Assembly: GCA_030612605.1 (NCBI GenBank)
Contig: JAUWNO010000045.1
Coordinates: forward strand, 1-10,092
Source: Armatimonadota bacterium
GTDB lineage: Bacteria; Cloacimonadota; Cloacimonadia; Cloacimonadales; TCS61
Length of the DNA stretch: 10,092 nucleotides
Direction of reading: 5' to 3'
In this document: positions 1-6,503 of the stretch, piece by piece
Layout: the number at the start of each line of letters is the position of its first letter
Position numbering within the stretch: the stretch's first letter is position 1
Program-made: the position numbers and the translations under genes
Notes under the pieces: generated by a model
What the model saw: the letters and a program-made list of their open reading frames with translations, nothing else
Told to the model about the DNA's origin: nothing
The model's database searches: none

Positions 1-117
1 ACACTTATTATTTTGTCTTAAATTGTTATAATAATTTTTTCATCACTTTTTATAGCTTTTCGATTTTTGTTACCATATATTATGACACCTTATTACAAAG
101 TTTCTAAAAACCAGATT

Positions 118-1317
118 CTAACCTTTTATTTTCTGTACCCATTTTTTAGCTTTTTTATATTCCTTACTCTTTTTTCCATAGAATTCCTTTCGAAAATCGA
201 GTGAGTTTGAAAAACATTCCTTTGCTTCATCCTCCATATCCGCAAAATAATATGTTTTTCCAAGTTCAAATCTTGACTGATCTGTTTCTTCTGAATCCAA
301 TCCAAACAGACTCTTCCTGATATTAAAAGAATTTCTATAATTCTCGACAGATAACAAGTCTTTATCGATTTGAAAATAAGAATCCCCAATATCCATATAA
401 CAATTTGCAACATCTTCATGCTCTTCTCCAAACAGTTTTATTTGTTTCTCAAGCGCTGCTTGGTAGTTGGTGAGAGCATCCTCATAATTTGAGTTATCAT
501 AATTTTCGTCACCTTTAGCTTTGTGTATTTCTATTTCTTCTTTAAGTTTTACTGCATCAATATTATCCAGTGCCGGTTGAGATTCTTGTTCAGTGTTTTC
601 TGTTTCAATTGAGTTACCCATTTCCTCAAGAATTCCATCAATAAATTCTTTCACTTCTTCTGCATCATAACTATCTTCTCCTTGAGACTTGATAAACAAT
701 TCGTAAGAAATTTTCCAATGGAACAATGCTTTTTCATATTGTTTCAATTCATCATAATTCTGTCCCAAATTCCTATGACACTCCGCAATTTCGGCATCAT
801 ATTCTTCATCCAATTCTTCATAGATTTTAACAGCTTTCAGGTAATGTTCTGTAGATACATCATATTGCTCATCCAAATAATATGGCAGACCTATAGCTGC
901 ATGAACAGAAGCAACCGGACGACTCATAATACCATGATCACTTTTATATTTCTCTAATAATTCTTTAAAGTCTTCTATTGATTGCCGATTTTCTTCCTCA
1001 TCAAAACTAAATTCGGAATCTTCTTGAGATTCATTAGATTCATCAACATTTTCATATTCTGATGGGCTTTCTATTAACTCGTCTGATGAAGATATGTCTT
1101 GCTCGTCTTGTTCTAAAGTAGCCGAACTTGATAATTCAGCGATTTCAACCAGTATTTTTTTTCGATGAATAAAGGATGTGATACCAATTTCTTTCAAATC
1201 ATCGTGCGTTGCAATTTCAGGTAAATTATCTATCCCAATCTCATTCTCCTGGAAAAGTTCTGAGTATTGACTTAACCCTATTTCATTAAACCATGCAGTA
1301 ATGTCTTTTTTGCTCAT
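118..1317 (-). CDS. SAM-domain and TPR-repeat protein
   Basis: 399 residues, no signal peptide or membrane segment, so probably cytoplasmic. Residues about 4-62 resemble a sterile alpha motif: ITAWFNEIGLSQYSELFQEN, then an ITSFIHRKKILVEI ending typical of SAM helix 5. Residues 63-112 are a low-complexity Ser/Asp/Glu linker. Residues 113-230 and 256-395 are helical repeats with TPR character; the second block has a period near 42 residues with the pattern ALTNYQAALEKQIKLFGEEH, like kinesin-light-chain-type TPRs. SAM and TPR are both protein-interaction modules, so a scaffold or adaptor role is inferred; no catalytic motif is seen. The ATG is well placed: AGGAG lies 7 bases upstream (complement of 1325-1329) and the ATG overlaps the stop of the preceding small ORF as TAATG, which suggests translational coupling. 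The partner is unknown. No terminator hairpin is visible between the TAG and the window edge. Confidence 0.9.
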   Translation of the reverse strand: MSKKDITAWFNEIGLSQYSELFQENEIGIDNLPEIATHDDLKEIGITSFIHRKKILVEIAELSSSATLEQDEQDISSSDELIESPSEYENVDESNESQEDSEFSFDEEENRQSIEDFKELLEKYKSDHGIMSRPVASVHAAIGLPYYLDEQYDVSTEHYLKAVKIYEELDEEYDAEIAECHRNLGQNYDELKQYEKALFHWKISYELFIKSQGEDSYDAEEVKEFIDGILEEMGNSIETENTEQESQPALDNIDAVKLKEEIEIHKAKGDENYDNSNYEDALTNYQAALEKQIKLFGEEHEDVANCYMDIGDSYFQIDKDLLSVENYRNSFNIRKSLFGLDSEETDQSRFELGKTYYFADMEDEAKECFSNSLDFRKEFYGKKSKEYKKAKKWVQKIKG

Positions 1318-1526
1318 TATTTATCTCCTGACTTTCTTTGTTTAAAAAAATATTTATTCTCAGTTAGAATCATCTGCTTTGTAAGTAAAAAAAATTCTTC
1401 GTCTGAGGGAACATAGTTCTGTTTGATAAGCCTGTGTATTTCTCCGCTTATTATATTTAACGCAGAACATTCCCACTGCGTGTCAACTTGTCCCAAGATT
1501 CCTTTGGAACTTAGGACAAGTTTCAT
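1317..1526 (-). CDS. small hypothetical protein, 5' part made of a palindromic element
   Basis: 69 codons, family not recognised. An in-frame TAA sits directly before the ATG and no Shine-Dalgarno sequence precedes it, so the start is weakly supported. Codons 1-22 coincide with two back-to-back hairpins at 1461-1522. The remaining part (from about LNIISGEIHRLIKQNY) is a soluble, charged, probably helical segment that ends one base into the next gene (TAATG). It follows the lipoprotein gene by 43 bases and could belong to the same transcript. Three readings are possible: a real small protein coupled to the SAM/TPR gene, the remnant of a longer gene cut by insertion of the palindromic element, or a non-coding leader that happens to be open. 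The one-base overlap with a well-supported gene favours translation of at least the 3' part. Confidence 0.45.
   Translation of the reverse strand: MKLVLSSKGILGQVDTQWECSALNIISGEIHRLIKQNYVPSDEEFFLLTKQMILTENKYFFKQRKSGDK
1461..1522. repeat. double-hairpin palindromic element
   Basis: Two adjacent inverted repeats. The larger has arms 1485-1502 and 1506-1522 around a TTT loop: nine perfect pairs (AACTTGTCC with GGACAAGTT), one mismatch, three pairs, a one-base bulge, then four pairs. The smaller is CGCAG (1461-1465) pairing with CTGCG (1476-1480) around ten bases. Neither is followed by a T-run on the minus strand, so this is not a classic intrinsic terminator for the lipoprotein gene. The architecture is that of a REP/ERIC-like mobile palindrome, but copy number cannot be judged from one window. 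Confidence 0.6.
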
Positions 1527-1569
1527 TTAAGTCGACATGACAAATAAAATCATAGTTTACGGATGAACT

Positions 1570-2763
1570 CTATTTTACCAGTTTACCATTTTCATAAATT
1601 CTTTTTTCTATCAAACTTCCATCTTTATTAAAGATTTTAGAAATACCTTCGAGAACACCCTTTTTATATAACCATTCCCCTTCCAATTCCCCACTATCAA
1701 AATAGCTCTTTGTAACTCCAGATAATTTACCATTTGAATAATCCCACTCACATCGCAATTCGCCGCTTTCATAATATTTTTTTGAAATTCCGGATTTTTT
1801 ATCGTTTAAATAATTCCACTCAACTTTCAATTCTCCGTTTTCATAATATTGTTTTATAACTCCAGACAATTTACTGTTTGCATAATTCCACTCAATTTCT
1901 AATTCTCCGTTTTCATAATATTGTTTGGTAATTCCATCTCGAACCCCATTTACATAATTAAGTTTGCTCTGCAATTCCCCACTTTCATAGAAAGTTCTTG
2001 ATTTACTTGTTAATTTACCCTTTTTGTAAGCCCATTTTGCGAACAGTTTTCCGCTTTTATAATACTCTTTTGAAATTCCATGCAGTTCTCCATTTTTGTA
2101 AGAATGCTCAAATCTTAATTCACCACTATCATAACATTCTTTTTTTATTCCAGAATAATTATTTTCGTTAATAATCACTAAAATTTTTATTTCAACGTTG
2201 AAATCATTCTTTCCTTCATAATCTGAGATATTAATATCTGATAAATATAATTTCCCTTCTATTTTTGCTTTTTCGGGATATTTTTTTTCTGCAATCTCTT
2301 TAACGGCTGACTTATATTTTTCCGGTAGAGATTTGAACAAATCTTCTGTTCGGAAATTAGTCTTCAATAACACCGCATTATCTAATGCAATATCTTGCTT
2401 TTCAACCAGTGCAGATAATGCAATAAGATATTTTTTCCTATCTCCTTCCTCTAGACAATAGGATAATTCTTCATGGACATTCGATAATTTTGCACTCGTT
2501 GTTGTTTTGAATACAGTAGAACCGTTACTTTTTAGATATACAAATTGCATTCCAGAAACCTGACTAGCTAAATTCATCAGGGCATTTGATTCAGCTTTTT
2601 CTTTAGCTATTGTATCGAGTACTGATTTTCCAACTCCGTAACCAATGATGTTAGTTTCTTTCAGATCCCTTTCTTTGATTTTAATCTCTTTGAAGGTCTG
2701 CTTATCCGAACATGAAATAAGTACGATTGCAGCCAGAAGGGCAATTACAATTCTTGTTTTCAT
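1570..2763 (-). CDS. lipoprotein with LPP20-like domain and eight MORN-variant repeats
   Basis: 397 residues. The N-terminus is a lipoprotein signal: Lys-Arg, a hydrophobic core, then lipobox LISC with Cys18; Ser at +2 points to the outer membrane under the Lol rule. Residues about 38-125 look like the LPP20/LpoB-like lipoprotein fold (IIGYGVGKSVLDTIAKEKAE, then NALMNLASQVSG), an inference from pattern only. Residues 205-396 are eight tandem 24-residue units starting at 205, 229, 253, 277, 301, 325, 349 and 373, consensus GxxKxYYexGELxxEWxYxNGKLs. This matches the MORN-variant repeat found in YwqK-type proteins. Such repeats form an extended beta array; the role here, perhaps envelope binding or scaffolding, is unknown. 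The start has AAAGAGG six bases upstream (complement of 2770-2776). The next genes follow in the same direction after 43 bases. Confidence 0.9.
   Translation of the reverse strand: MKTRIVIALLAAIVLISCSDKQTFKEIKIKERDLKETNIIGYGVGKSVLDTIAKEKAESNALMNLASQVSGMQFVYLKSNGSTVFKTTTSAKLSNVHEELSYCLEEGDRKKYLIALSALVEKQDIALDNAVLLKTNFRTEDLFKSLPEKYKSAVKEIAEKKYPEKAKIEGKLYLSDINISDYEGKNDFNVEIKILVIINENNYSGIKKECYDSGELRFEHSYKNGELHGISKEYYKSGKLFAKWAYKKGKLTSKSRTFYESGELQSKLNYVNGVRDGITKQYYENGELEIEWNYANSKLSGVIKQYYENGELKVEWNYLNDKKSGISKKYYESGELRCEWDYSNGKLSGVTKSYFDSGELEGEWLYKKGVLEGISKIFNKDGSLIEKRIYENGKLVK
1576..2151 (-). repeat. eight 72-bp tandem coding repeats
   Basis: The coding stretch for residues 205-396 of the lipoprotein is eight units of exactly 72 bases with no insertion or deletion. 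Units 4 and 5 (residues 277-324) are the most alike: both encode KQYYENGEL and share a run of about 26 identical bases, which suggests recent duplication or conversion between neighbours. Outer units are more diverged, and the last (373-396) lacks the Tyr-Tyr pair. Confidence 0.9.
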
Positions 2764-2809
2764 CTAATACCTCTTTAAAATTATTTATATTTCCATTTGT
2801 TTCAAAACT

Positions 2810-2839
2810 ATGAGTAATATTTTACTTTTTTTCTGTCAA
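2810..2839 (-). promoter_or_regulatory. weak candidate promoter for the lipoprotein gene
   Basis: The minus strand carries a perfect TTGACA (complement of 2834-2839) about 70 bases before the lipoprotein ATG, followed by an A-rich spacer. No good -10 lies at the standard spacing: TATTAC is only 14 bases away, and at 17 bases the match is poor. A lone -35 match in AT-rich DNA is weak evidence. A separate TATACT lies further upstream (complement of 2864-2869), without an obvious -35. Confidence 0.2.
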
Positions 2840-2917
2840 ACTTTTTTTCACGCTTTTAACAAAAGTATACTACTTACTGTCTGCTAATTATTTCCTTTAA
2901 TCCCAATTTAAGTAGTA

Positions 2918-3055
2918 TTAAAGCGGGTTTACCAAGCACTTACAATTTTCAATTCGCAACTCAATCTTTTTTTTTGTATCATTTGGTAAACACTTCTTCC
3001 ATAATTCACATAGAAGTTCTTCAATTCTAATTTTTTGTGCTGTGCATTTTTTCAT
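2918..3055 (-). CDS. possible 45-residue Cys-bearing protein
   Basis: Open frame starting MKKCTAQKIRIEELL and ending CKCLVNPL, stop TAA at 2918-2920. AGGGG lies four bases before the ATG (complement of 3060-3064). The product would be basic and probably helical, with five cysteines (positions 4, 16, 22, 38 and 40, the last two as CxC) and Glu/Lys-rich composition. The Cys content would suit a small metal- or redox-linked protein, but the spacing matches no motif I know. It stands alone between the STAS gene and the lipoprotein gene. Against it: it is short, the DNA is AT-rich, and it contains an inverted repeat (2927-2935 with 2983-2991). Family not recognised. Confidence 0.4.
   Translation of the reverse strand: MKKCTAQKIRIEELLCELWKKCLPNDTKKKIELRIENCKCLVNPL
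2927..2991. repeat. 9-bp inverted repeat GTTTACCAA/TTGGTAAAC
   Basis: GTTTACCAA at 2927-2935 is exactly complementary to TTGGTAAAC at 2983-2991, with 47 bases between. It lies inside the possible 45-residue ORF. The loop is long for a stable hairpin, so it could equally be a chance pair or two half-sites. Confidence 0.35.
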
Positions 3056-3069
3056 CTTTCCCCTAAAAA

Positions 3070-3140
3070 GCTAATCGGCTAATTGCTAATTTGCTAATGG
3101 CTAAATTGCTAATTGCTAACCGGCTAATTGCTAAATGCTA
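3070..3140. repeat. GCTAA tandem array, 7/8-bp units with 15-bp higher period
   Basis: Ten GCTA words begin at 3070, 3078, 3085, 3093, 3100, 3108, 3115, 3123, 3130 and 3137. The steps alternate 8 and 7 bases, giving a higher-order unit of 15 bases (GCTAATnn plus GCTAATT), until the final 7-base step. It lies between the STAS gene and the 45-residue ORF. There is no unique spacer between units, so it is not CRISPR. Function unknown; such arrays can slip during replication. Confidence 0.85.
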
Positions 3141-3141
3141 T

Positions 3142-3270
3142 TTCACCAAAATCATTTTCCTCTTAAATATCGTTCCATCCGCTTTCAATTTTATCCCCTT
3201 CGGCTTGTCGCAGCGGAGTATCACGAAGACGGAAAGGGGGAACCAAAGAGATGTATCTCGCACATCGAAA
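3142..3270. other. GC-richer spacer block, possible interspersed repeat or gene relic
   Basis: The segment just downstream of the STAS stop is visibly richer in GC than the flanks, especially 3195-3265. It contains CCCCTT (about 3196-3201) and AAGGGG (about 3234-3239) as a loose inverted pair, and GAGAT-GT-ATCTC (3248-3259) as a short palindrome. On the minus strand a frame is open across it (ILRCDKPKGIKLKADGTIF and following residues, ending near 3137), but no start or ribosome binding site supports a gene. It looks like a mobile or decayed sequence abutting the STAS gene; copy number cannot be assessed here. Confidence 0.35.
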
Positions 3271-3271
3271 A

Positions 3272-3604
3272 TCAAATTTTCTTTATTGCTTCATCAAGCT
3301 CGGGAAAGATTTCGAAATCATCTTCCATTTCCACAATATCAAATAACTTTTTGATATTCGGATTCAAAGATGAAAAGACGATCTTACCGTTTTTATCGTC
3401 CAGAAGATTTGCTACTAAATAAAAAACTCTAATCCCGCCACTGCTGACATATTCAAGTTTACTGCAATCAAGAATGATCTTATGTTCACCGTTTTCAATG
3501 AACTCAATAAGTTTTTCCTGAAAAGTTTCTGAAGTTATTTCATCCAAATTACCTTTAACTCCCAAAATCAGAATATCATCTTTTTTATAATCCATTATTT
3601 CCAT
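3272..3604 (-). CDS. STAS-domain anti-sigma-factor-antagonist-like protein
   Basis: 110 residues, the usual length for a single STAS domain of the SpoIIAA/RsbV type. The pattern is typical: beta strands ILILGVKGNLDEITSETF, then KIILDCSKLEYVSSGGIRVF with Ser54-Ser55-Gly-Gly in the place of the phosphorylatable Ser in SpoIIAA (DSSG), and a C-terminal helix after KIVFSSLNPNIKKLFDIV. In partner switching such a protein is phosphorylated by an RsbW-like kinase, dephosphorylated by a PP2C phosphatase, and binds a target only when unphosphorylated. Both enzyme types are fused in the upstream gene, so that protein is the likely partner. AGGAG lies six bases before the ATG (complement of 3611-3615); a second ATG three codons in is a less good fit. 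The ribosome binding site sits in one copy of a duplicated spacer repeat. Confidence 0.92.
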   Translation of the reverse strand: MEIMDYKKDDILILGVKGNLDEITSETFQEKLIEFIENGEHKIILDCSKLEYVSSGGIRVFYLVANLLDDKNGKIVFSSLNPNIKKLFDIVEMEDDFEIFPELDEAIKKI

Positions 3605-3610
3605 TTGAAT

Positions 3611-3715
3611 CTCCTTTTTTTATTAGCCACGAAGCGACACGAATTAACACTAAGAAATTTTTTATTCTCCTTTTTTATTATCCACGAAGGGACACGAATT
3701 AACACTAAGAAATTT
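3611..3715. repeat. two tandem ~50-bp direct repeats in the STAS leader
   Basis: 3611-3660 and 3667-3715 are nearly identical: CTCC, a run of 7 or 6 T, then ATTAnCCACGAAGnGACACG and on to AACACTAAGAAATTT. They differ by one T and two substitutions. On the minus strand each ends in AAAAAAGGAG, so the proximal copy supplies the STAS ribosome binding site and the distal copy an orphan duplicate of it. The central TTCGTGTC..CTTCGTGG text resembles an interspersed repeat common in bacterial spacers; this is recollection, not a search. Confidence 0.85.
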
Positions 3716-3824
3716 ATTTATTTTTGCTCATAACAGAATAAAATACATTTACTTACTTCATTCTCTAACTCCTTTTCCTGCAAACAGGATTCAGCAAAAT
3801 AGAGCGTTTTTCACCAGTTTTTTA

Positions 3825-3842
3825 TTCTCCTCGATAGGAGAA
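3825..3842. repeat. perfect 7-bp hairpin followed by GGTCGGGATGAGG
   Basis: TTCTCCT and AGGAGAA pair perfectly around the loop CGAT. The adjoining GGTCGGGATGAGGTGGATG is GC-rich against its surroundings. Together they look like a small palindromic spacer repeat. No T-run follows on either strand in the right place for a terminator. Confidence 0.5.
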
Positions 3843-3975
3843 GGTCGGGATGAGGTGGATGAGGTTCTTCGTTAGAAACTACTTCGAAGATTTCCTCAGA
3901 CTTTTCCAGCTTAGATGGAAAAACAACCTTTTTTCATTTTGCAGAATCCTTAGGAGCATTAAAGTGAGATAAAGT

Positions 3976-6429
3976 CTATTTTGCATTTTTCAAATATTTC
4001 CCAATTCTTAAAATATTTTTATTATCCTTTCTCTTATATTCAATAATATCTGAATAACTTTTGATAATCTTAATTCCTTTTCCACCAACAAATTTCTTAC
4101 CTGCTTTTAACGATTTCATTTCTACTTCATAAGGATCAAAAGGAATTCCATCATCTGTGAATATTATCGTCATCAGGTTATCTTTTATTCCAAAATCTAT
4201 CTCAATAGAATGTTTAGTTTCTTCTTTGAAACTATAAGAAATAATGTTTGTTAATACTTCTTCAATAATTAATAGAACCTCAAAGATTGAATCCTTTCCA
4301 ACTTCATTTTCTTCTGCAATTCTAAGAAAAACATCTTTTACTGTTTTAATTTCAGTTTTCTGATTTTTTATTACAATGGTTTCCTTTTTGCAGCTCTCCC
4401 CTATCTTCCCTTTATATTTAAATGTAAGAATAGTTACATCATCAAATCTTGGACAGCCAATTGAAAATTCATTTACTTCATGCAAGATATACTTCGTGAT
4501 ATCCTCAGATGAAGTTAGTTTACTTTTTTTCAAAACCTCATGCAAGTGTTCATCAGAAAAAAACTCCTTCTTTACATTCATCGCTTCCGTAACACCATCA
4601 GTATAAAGGAAAATAATATCGTTTGGCTTTAGATTAATTGTCCCTTCTTCAAAAGCTCTATCCGCTCTCAGACCAAGAGGTTTACCTTTTGTTTTTTTAA
4701 AGAATGAAACATCATGATTTCTAATAAAAAGAGGTAAATTGTGTCCTGCATTAGCATAAATCAATTTTCCCGAATCAATTTCCAGAACTGCAAAGAAAAG
4801 AGTAACAAACATAAATTGCTTATTCTCTTGATAGAGTTCATGGTTCACTTTCTTCATAATCTCAGCAGGAGAAACCTGTTTATTATCAGAAAGAGTAGTA
4901 AGAAATTTGATTGTGGTTTTGCTTTTCGACATAAATAAAGCAGCAGGAATTCCTTTATTGGAAACATCTCCAACTAAAAAACAGAAATGGTTTTCATCGA
5001 TAAAAAAGAAATCGTACAGATCTCCGCCAATTTGTTTTGCAGGCTCCAGTGCTGCATAGAGTTCAAATTCATCTTGAGAATGAAATGGTGGTTGAGGAAC
5101 CATTTCTTTCTGAATGTTTTTAGCAATCTGCAATTCACTTTCGATCTTCTCTTTTATAGCAGTTGTTTCAGTTAGTTTTTGGATGTGACTTTTCAATGAT
5201 TTGATCATAAAAGCAAATGAAGCTGCTAACTTCCCGATTTCGTCTTTCAGATTTAAGGCGATACTTTTTATTTCAGTTTCAGTTTCGCTCATCGATGAAA
5301 ATTCTGTTGATGAAAGTTGATCTGCATAATTCGTTAATTTTTTCAATGGGAGTGTAACTCGTCTAATCAGAATGAATGCAAGTATCACACTTATAAAAAA
5401 TATCATTGTATTTAGGATGGTCTGTTTGATAATAATTCTTCGAGCAGGTAAACTGATTTCATCTAGATAAAATGCTGCTCCGATATACCAATCTAAAGGT
5501 TCAAAATAAGTTACATAAGCTACTTTCTGAAAAATATACTTTCCGGGTTGTTCGGGTTTGTCCCACAAATACTCATAAGAGGTTCCAGGTGTATTTGCTG
5601 CTTTTTTCATTCTTCCCAGATGATCTTCTCCTGTTACAGGATGTTTGAAATCAGCAAGATTTTGACCTGTAAGTGTAGGATGTATTAAAAAATCTGCTTT
5701 GCTGTTAAAAAGAAAAAAGTAACCTGTTTCCTCAATTTTGAAGCGAGAAAAAGTATCTTTTAATTCCTTCATTACTTGTGATAGTCTTTTATCTTCTTCC
5801 TTTTGGATATCATCGATATAAGTTCCTGTTCCGATTACCCAATCCCACTCTTTGAAATAATAATTGTATGAAAGCTTTTCAACCGAAGTTGTTTCTCCCA
5901 GCCGAATAAACCAGAATGATGTAAAACCTTCTCCTGTATCTTTTACGGTTTCTTTTACGTTTTCCCAGATGTTATTTCCCTTAATATCTAAAAACTCAGA
6001 CATATCAGCACCTTTGAAATTCGGATTGGGATGAGATATGGCAATACCTGAATTGTTATAAATATAAAAATAATCATTTTTGCCAAAACGAAAATCTTCC
6101 ACACTTTCCAAAGCAAATTGTTGAGCTTGTTCTTTTGTCAGGTTTCCTTTTTTGAATTGATTATAAAAATATTCAATGTTAGAAATCGCAATATTAACAA
6201 CATTTTGCAATTGTAGTTTATATTTTTCCCTCGCATAATTCTTATGAAAAATAATGCTGCTGTATTCATTTTCTATATTCATTTTGATAAGTTCGAGTTC
6301 CTTTTTCAGAGATTTTTCGACGTTTTTGTGCATTGATCTCCGAACTGTATAATTTGTGAAAATCATCGAAAATATCGAACTTAGCAGGAGAATACTAATA
6401 ATTAATAAAACTATTTTTGTTCGAAACAT
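3976..6429 (-). CDS. Cache-HAMP sensor with SpoIIE-type PP2C phosphatase and RsbW-like kinase domain
   Basis: 817 residues. Membrane segment 1 is at about 6-26. A large extracytoplasmic part has two Cache-like regions, about 78-205 (NDYFYIYNNSGIAISHPNPN, WDWVIGTGTYIDDI) and 215-325 (GYFFLFNSKADFLIHPTL, LDWYIGAAFYLDEI). Membrane segment 2 is about 334-356, followed by HAMP (357-415) and a coiled linker. Residues about 440-670 are a PP2C/SpoIIE/RsbU phosphatase with metal ligands in place: GGDLYDF (Asp470, Asp473), GDVSNKG (Asp488), YTDGVTEA (Asp611), FDDVTIL (Asp663/664). Residues about 690-815 are an RsbW-like ATPase: N-box IIEEVLTN (Glu724, Asn728), G1 DDGIPFDP, G2 GGKGIKII. A small extracellular ligand probably sets phosphatase output on a STAS protein such as the one encoded downstream. 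The start has a modest GAGA about seven bases upstream; the gene lies 74 bases after the permease and is probably cotranscribed. Confidence 0.95.
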   Translation of the reverse strand: MFRTKIVLLIISILLLSSIFSMIFTNYTVRRSMHKNVEKSLKKELELIKMNIENEYSSIIFHKNYAREKYKLQLQNVVNIAISNIEYFYNQFKKGNLTKEQAQQFALESVEDFRFGKNDYFYIYNNSGIAISHPNPNFKGADMSEFLDIKGNNIWENVKETVKDTGEGFTSFWFIRLGETTSVEKLSYNYYFKEWDWVIGTGTYIDDIQKEEDKRLSQVMKELKDTFSRFKIEETGYFFLFNSKADFLIHPTLTGQNLADFKHPVTGEDHLGRMKKAANTPGTSYEYLWDKPEQPGKYIFQKVAYVTYFEPLDWYIGAAFYLDEISLPARRIIIKQTILNTMIFFISVILAFILIRRVTLPLKKLTNYADQLSSTEFSSMSETETEIKSIALNLKDEIGKLAASFAFMIKSLKSHIQKLTETTAIKEKIESELQIAKNIQKEMVPQPPFHSQDEFELYAALEPAKQIGGDLYDFFFIDENHFCFLVGDVSNKGIPAALFMSKSKTTIKFLTTLSDNKQVSPAEIMKKVNHELYQENKQFMFVTLFFAVLEIDSGKLIYANAGHNLPLFIRNHDVSFFKKTKGKPLGLRADRAFEEGTINLKPNDIIFLYTDGVTEAMNVKKEFFSDEHLHEVLKKSKLTSSEDITKYILHEVNEFSIGCPRFDDVTILTFKYKGKIGESCKKETIVIKNQKTEIKTVKDVFLRIAEENEVGKDSIFEVLLIIEEVLTNIISYSFKEETKHSIEIDFGIKDNLMTIIFTDDGIPFDPYEVEMKSLKAGKKFVGGKGIKIIKSYSDIIEYKRKDNKNILRIGKYLKNAK

Positions 6430-6503
6430 AATTTATCTCAATAAGCCATTGAACAATTAAATTTTCTCCTTGAGAACTTTCCAGTTTGAAAAGAGGAAAA
6501 ATA

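Larger units (their letters stand above)
3605..3975. other. spacer between phosphatase and STAS genes
   Basis: 371 bases without a convincing gene. It holds the tandem repeat at 3611-3715, an AT-rich stretch to about 3780, the hairpin at 3825-3842, and a second inverted pair TTTTCCA (3902-3908) with TGGAAAA (3916-3922). None of these is followed by a T-run on the minus strand, so no clear terminator of the phosphatase gene is seen and read-through into the STAS gene is possible. No confident promoter was found. Confidence 0.6.

Noticed and set aside
1485..1522. Intrinsic terminator of the lipoprotein gene
   Set aside because: The stem is strong but the minus strand continues GACACGCAG with no T-run, so the terminator pattern is incomplete.
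3070..3140. CRISPR array
   Set aside because: Units are 7-8 bases with no unique spacers and no cas genes nearby.
3091..3422. Overlapping plus-strand open frames of 87 and 95 codons
   Set aside because: They cross the GCTAA array and the antisense of the STAS gene, lack a ribosome binding site and show no recognisable protein pattern.
3850..3972. 40-codon plus-strand frame starting MRWMRFFVRN with AGGAG nine bases upstream
   Set aside because: The AGGAG is part of a hairpin repeat, the frame is antisense to the transcription direction of the region, and the Arg/Phe-rich product looks like translated repeat DNA. A search for homologues could reopen it.
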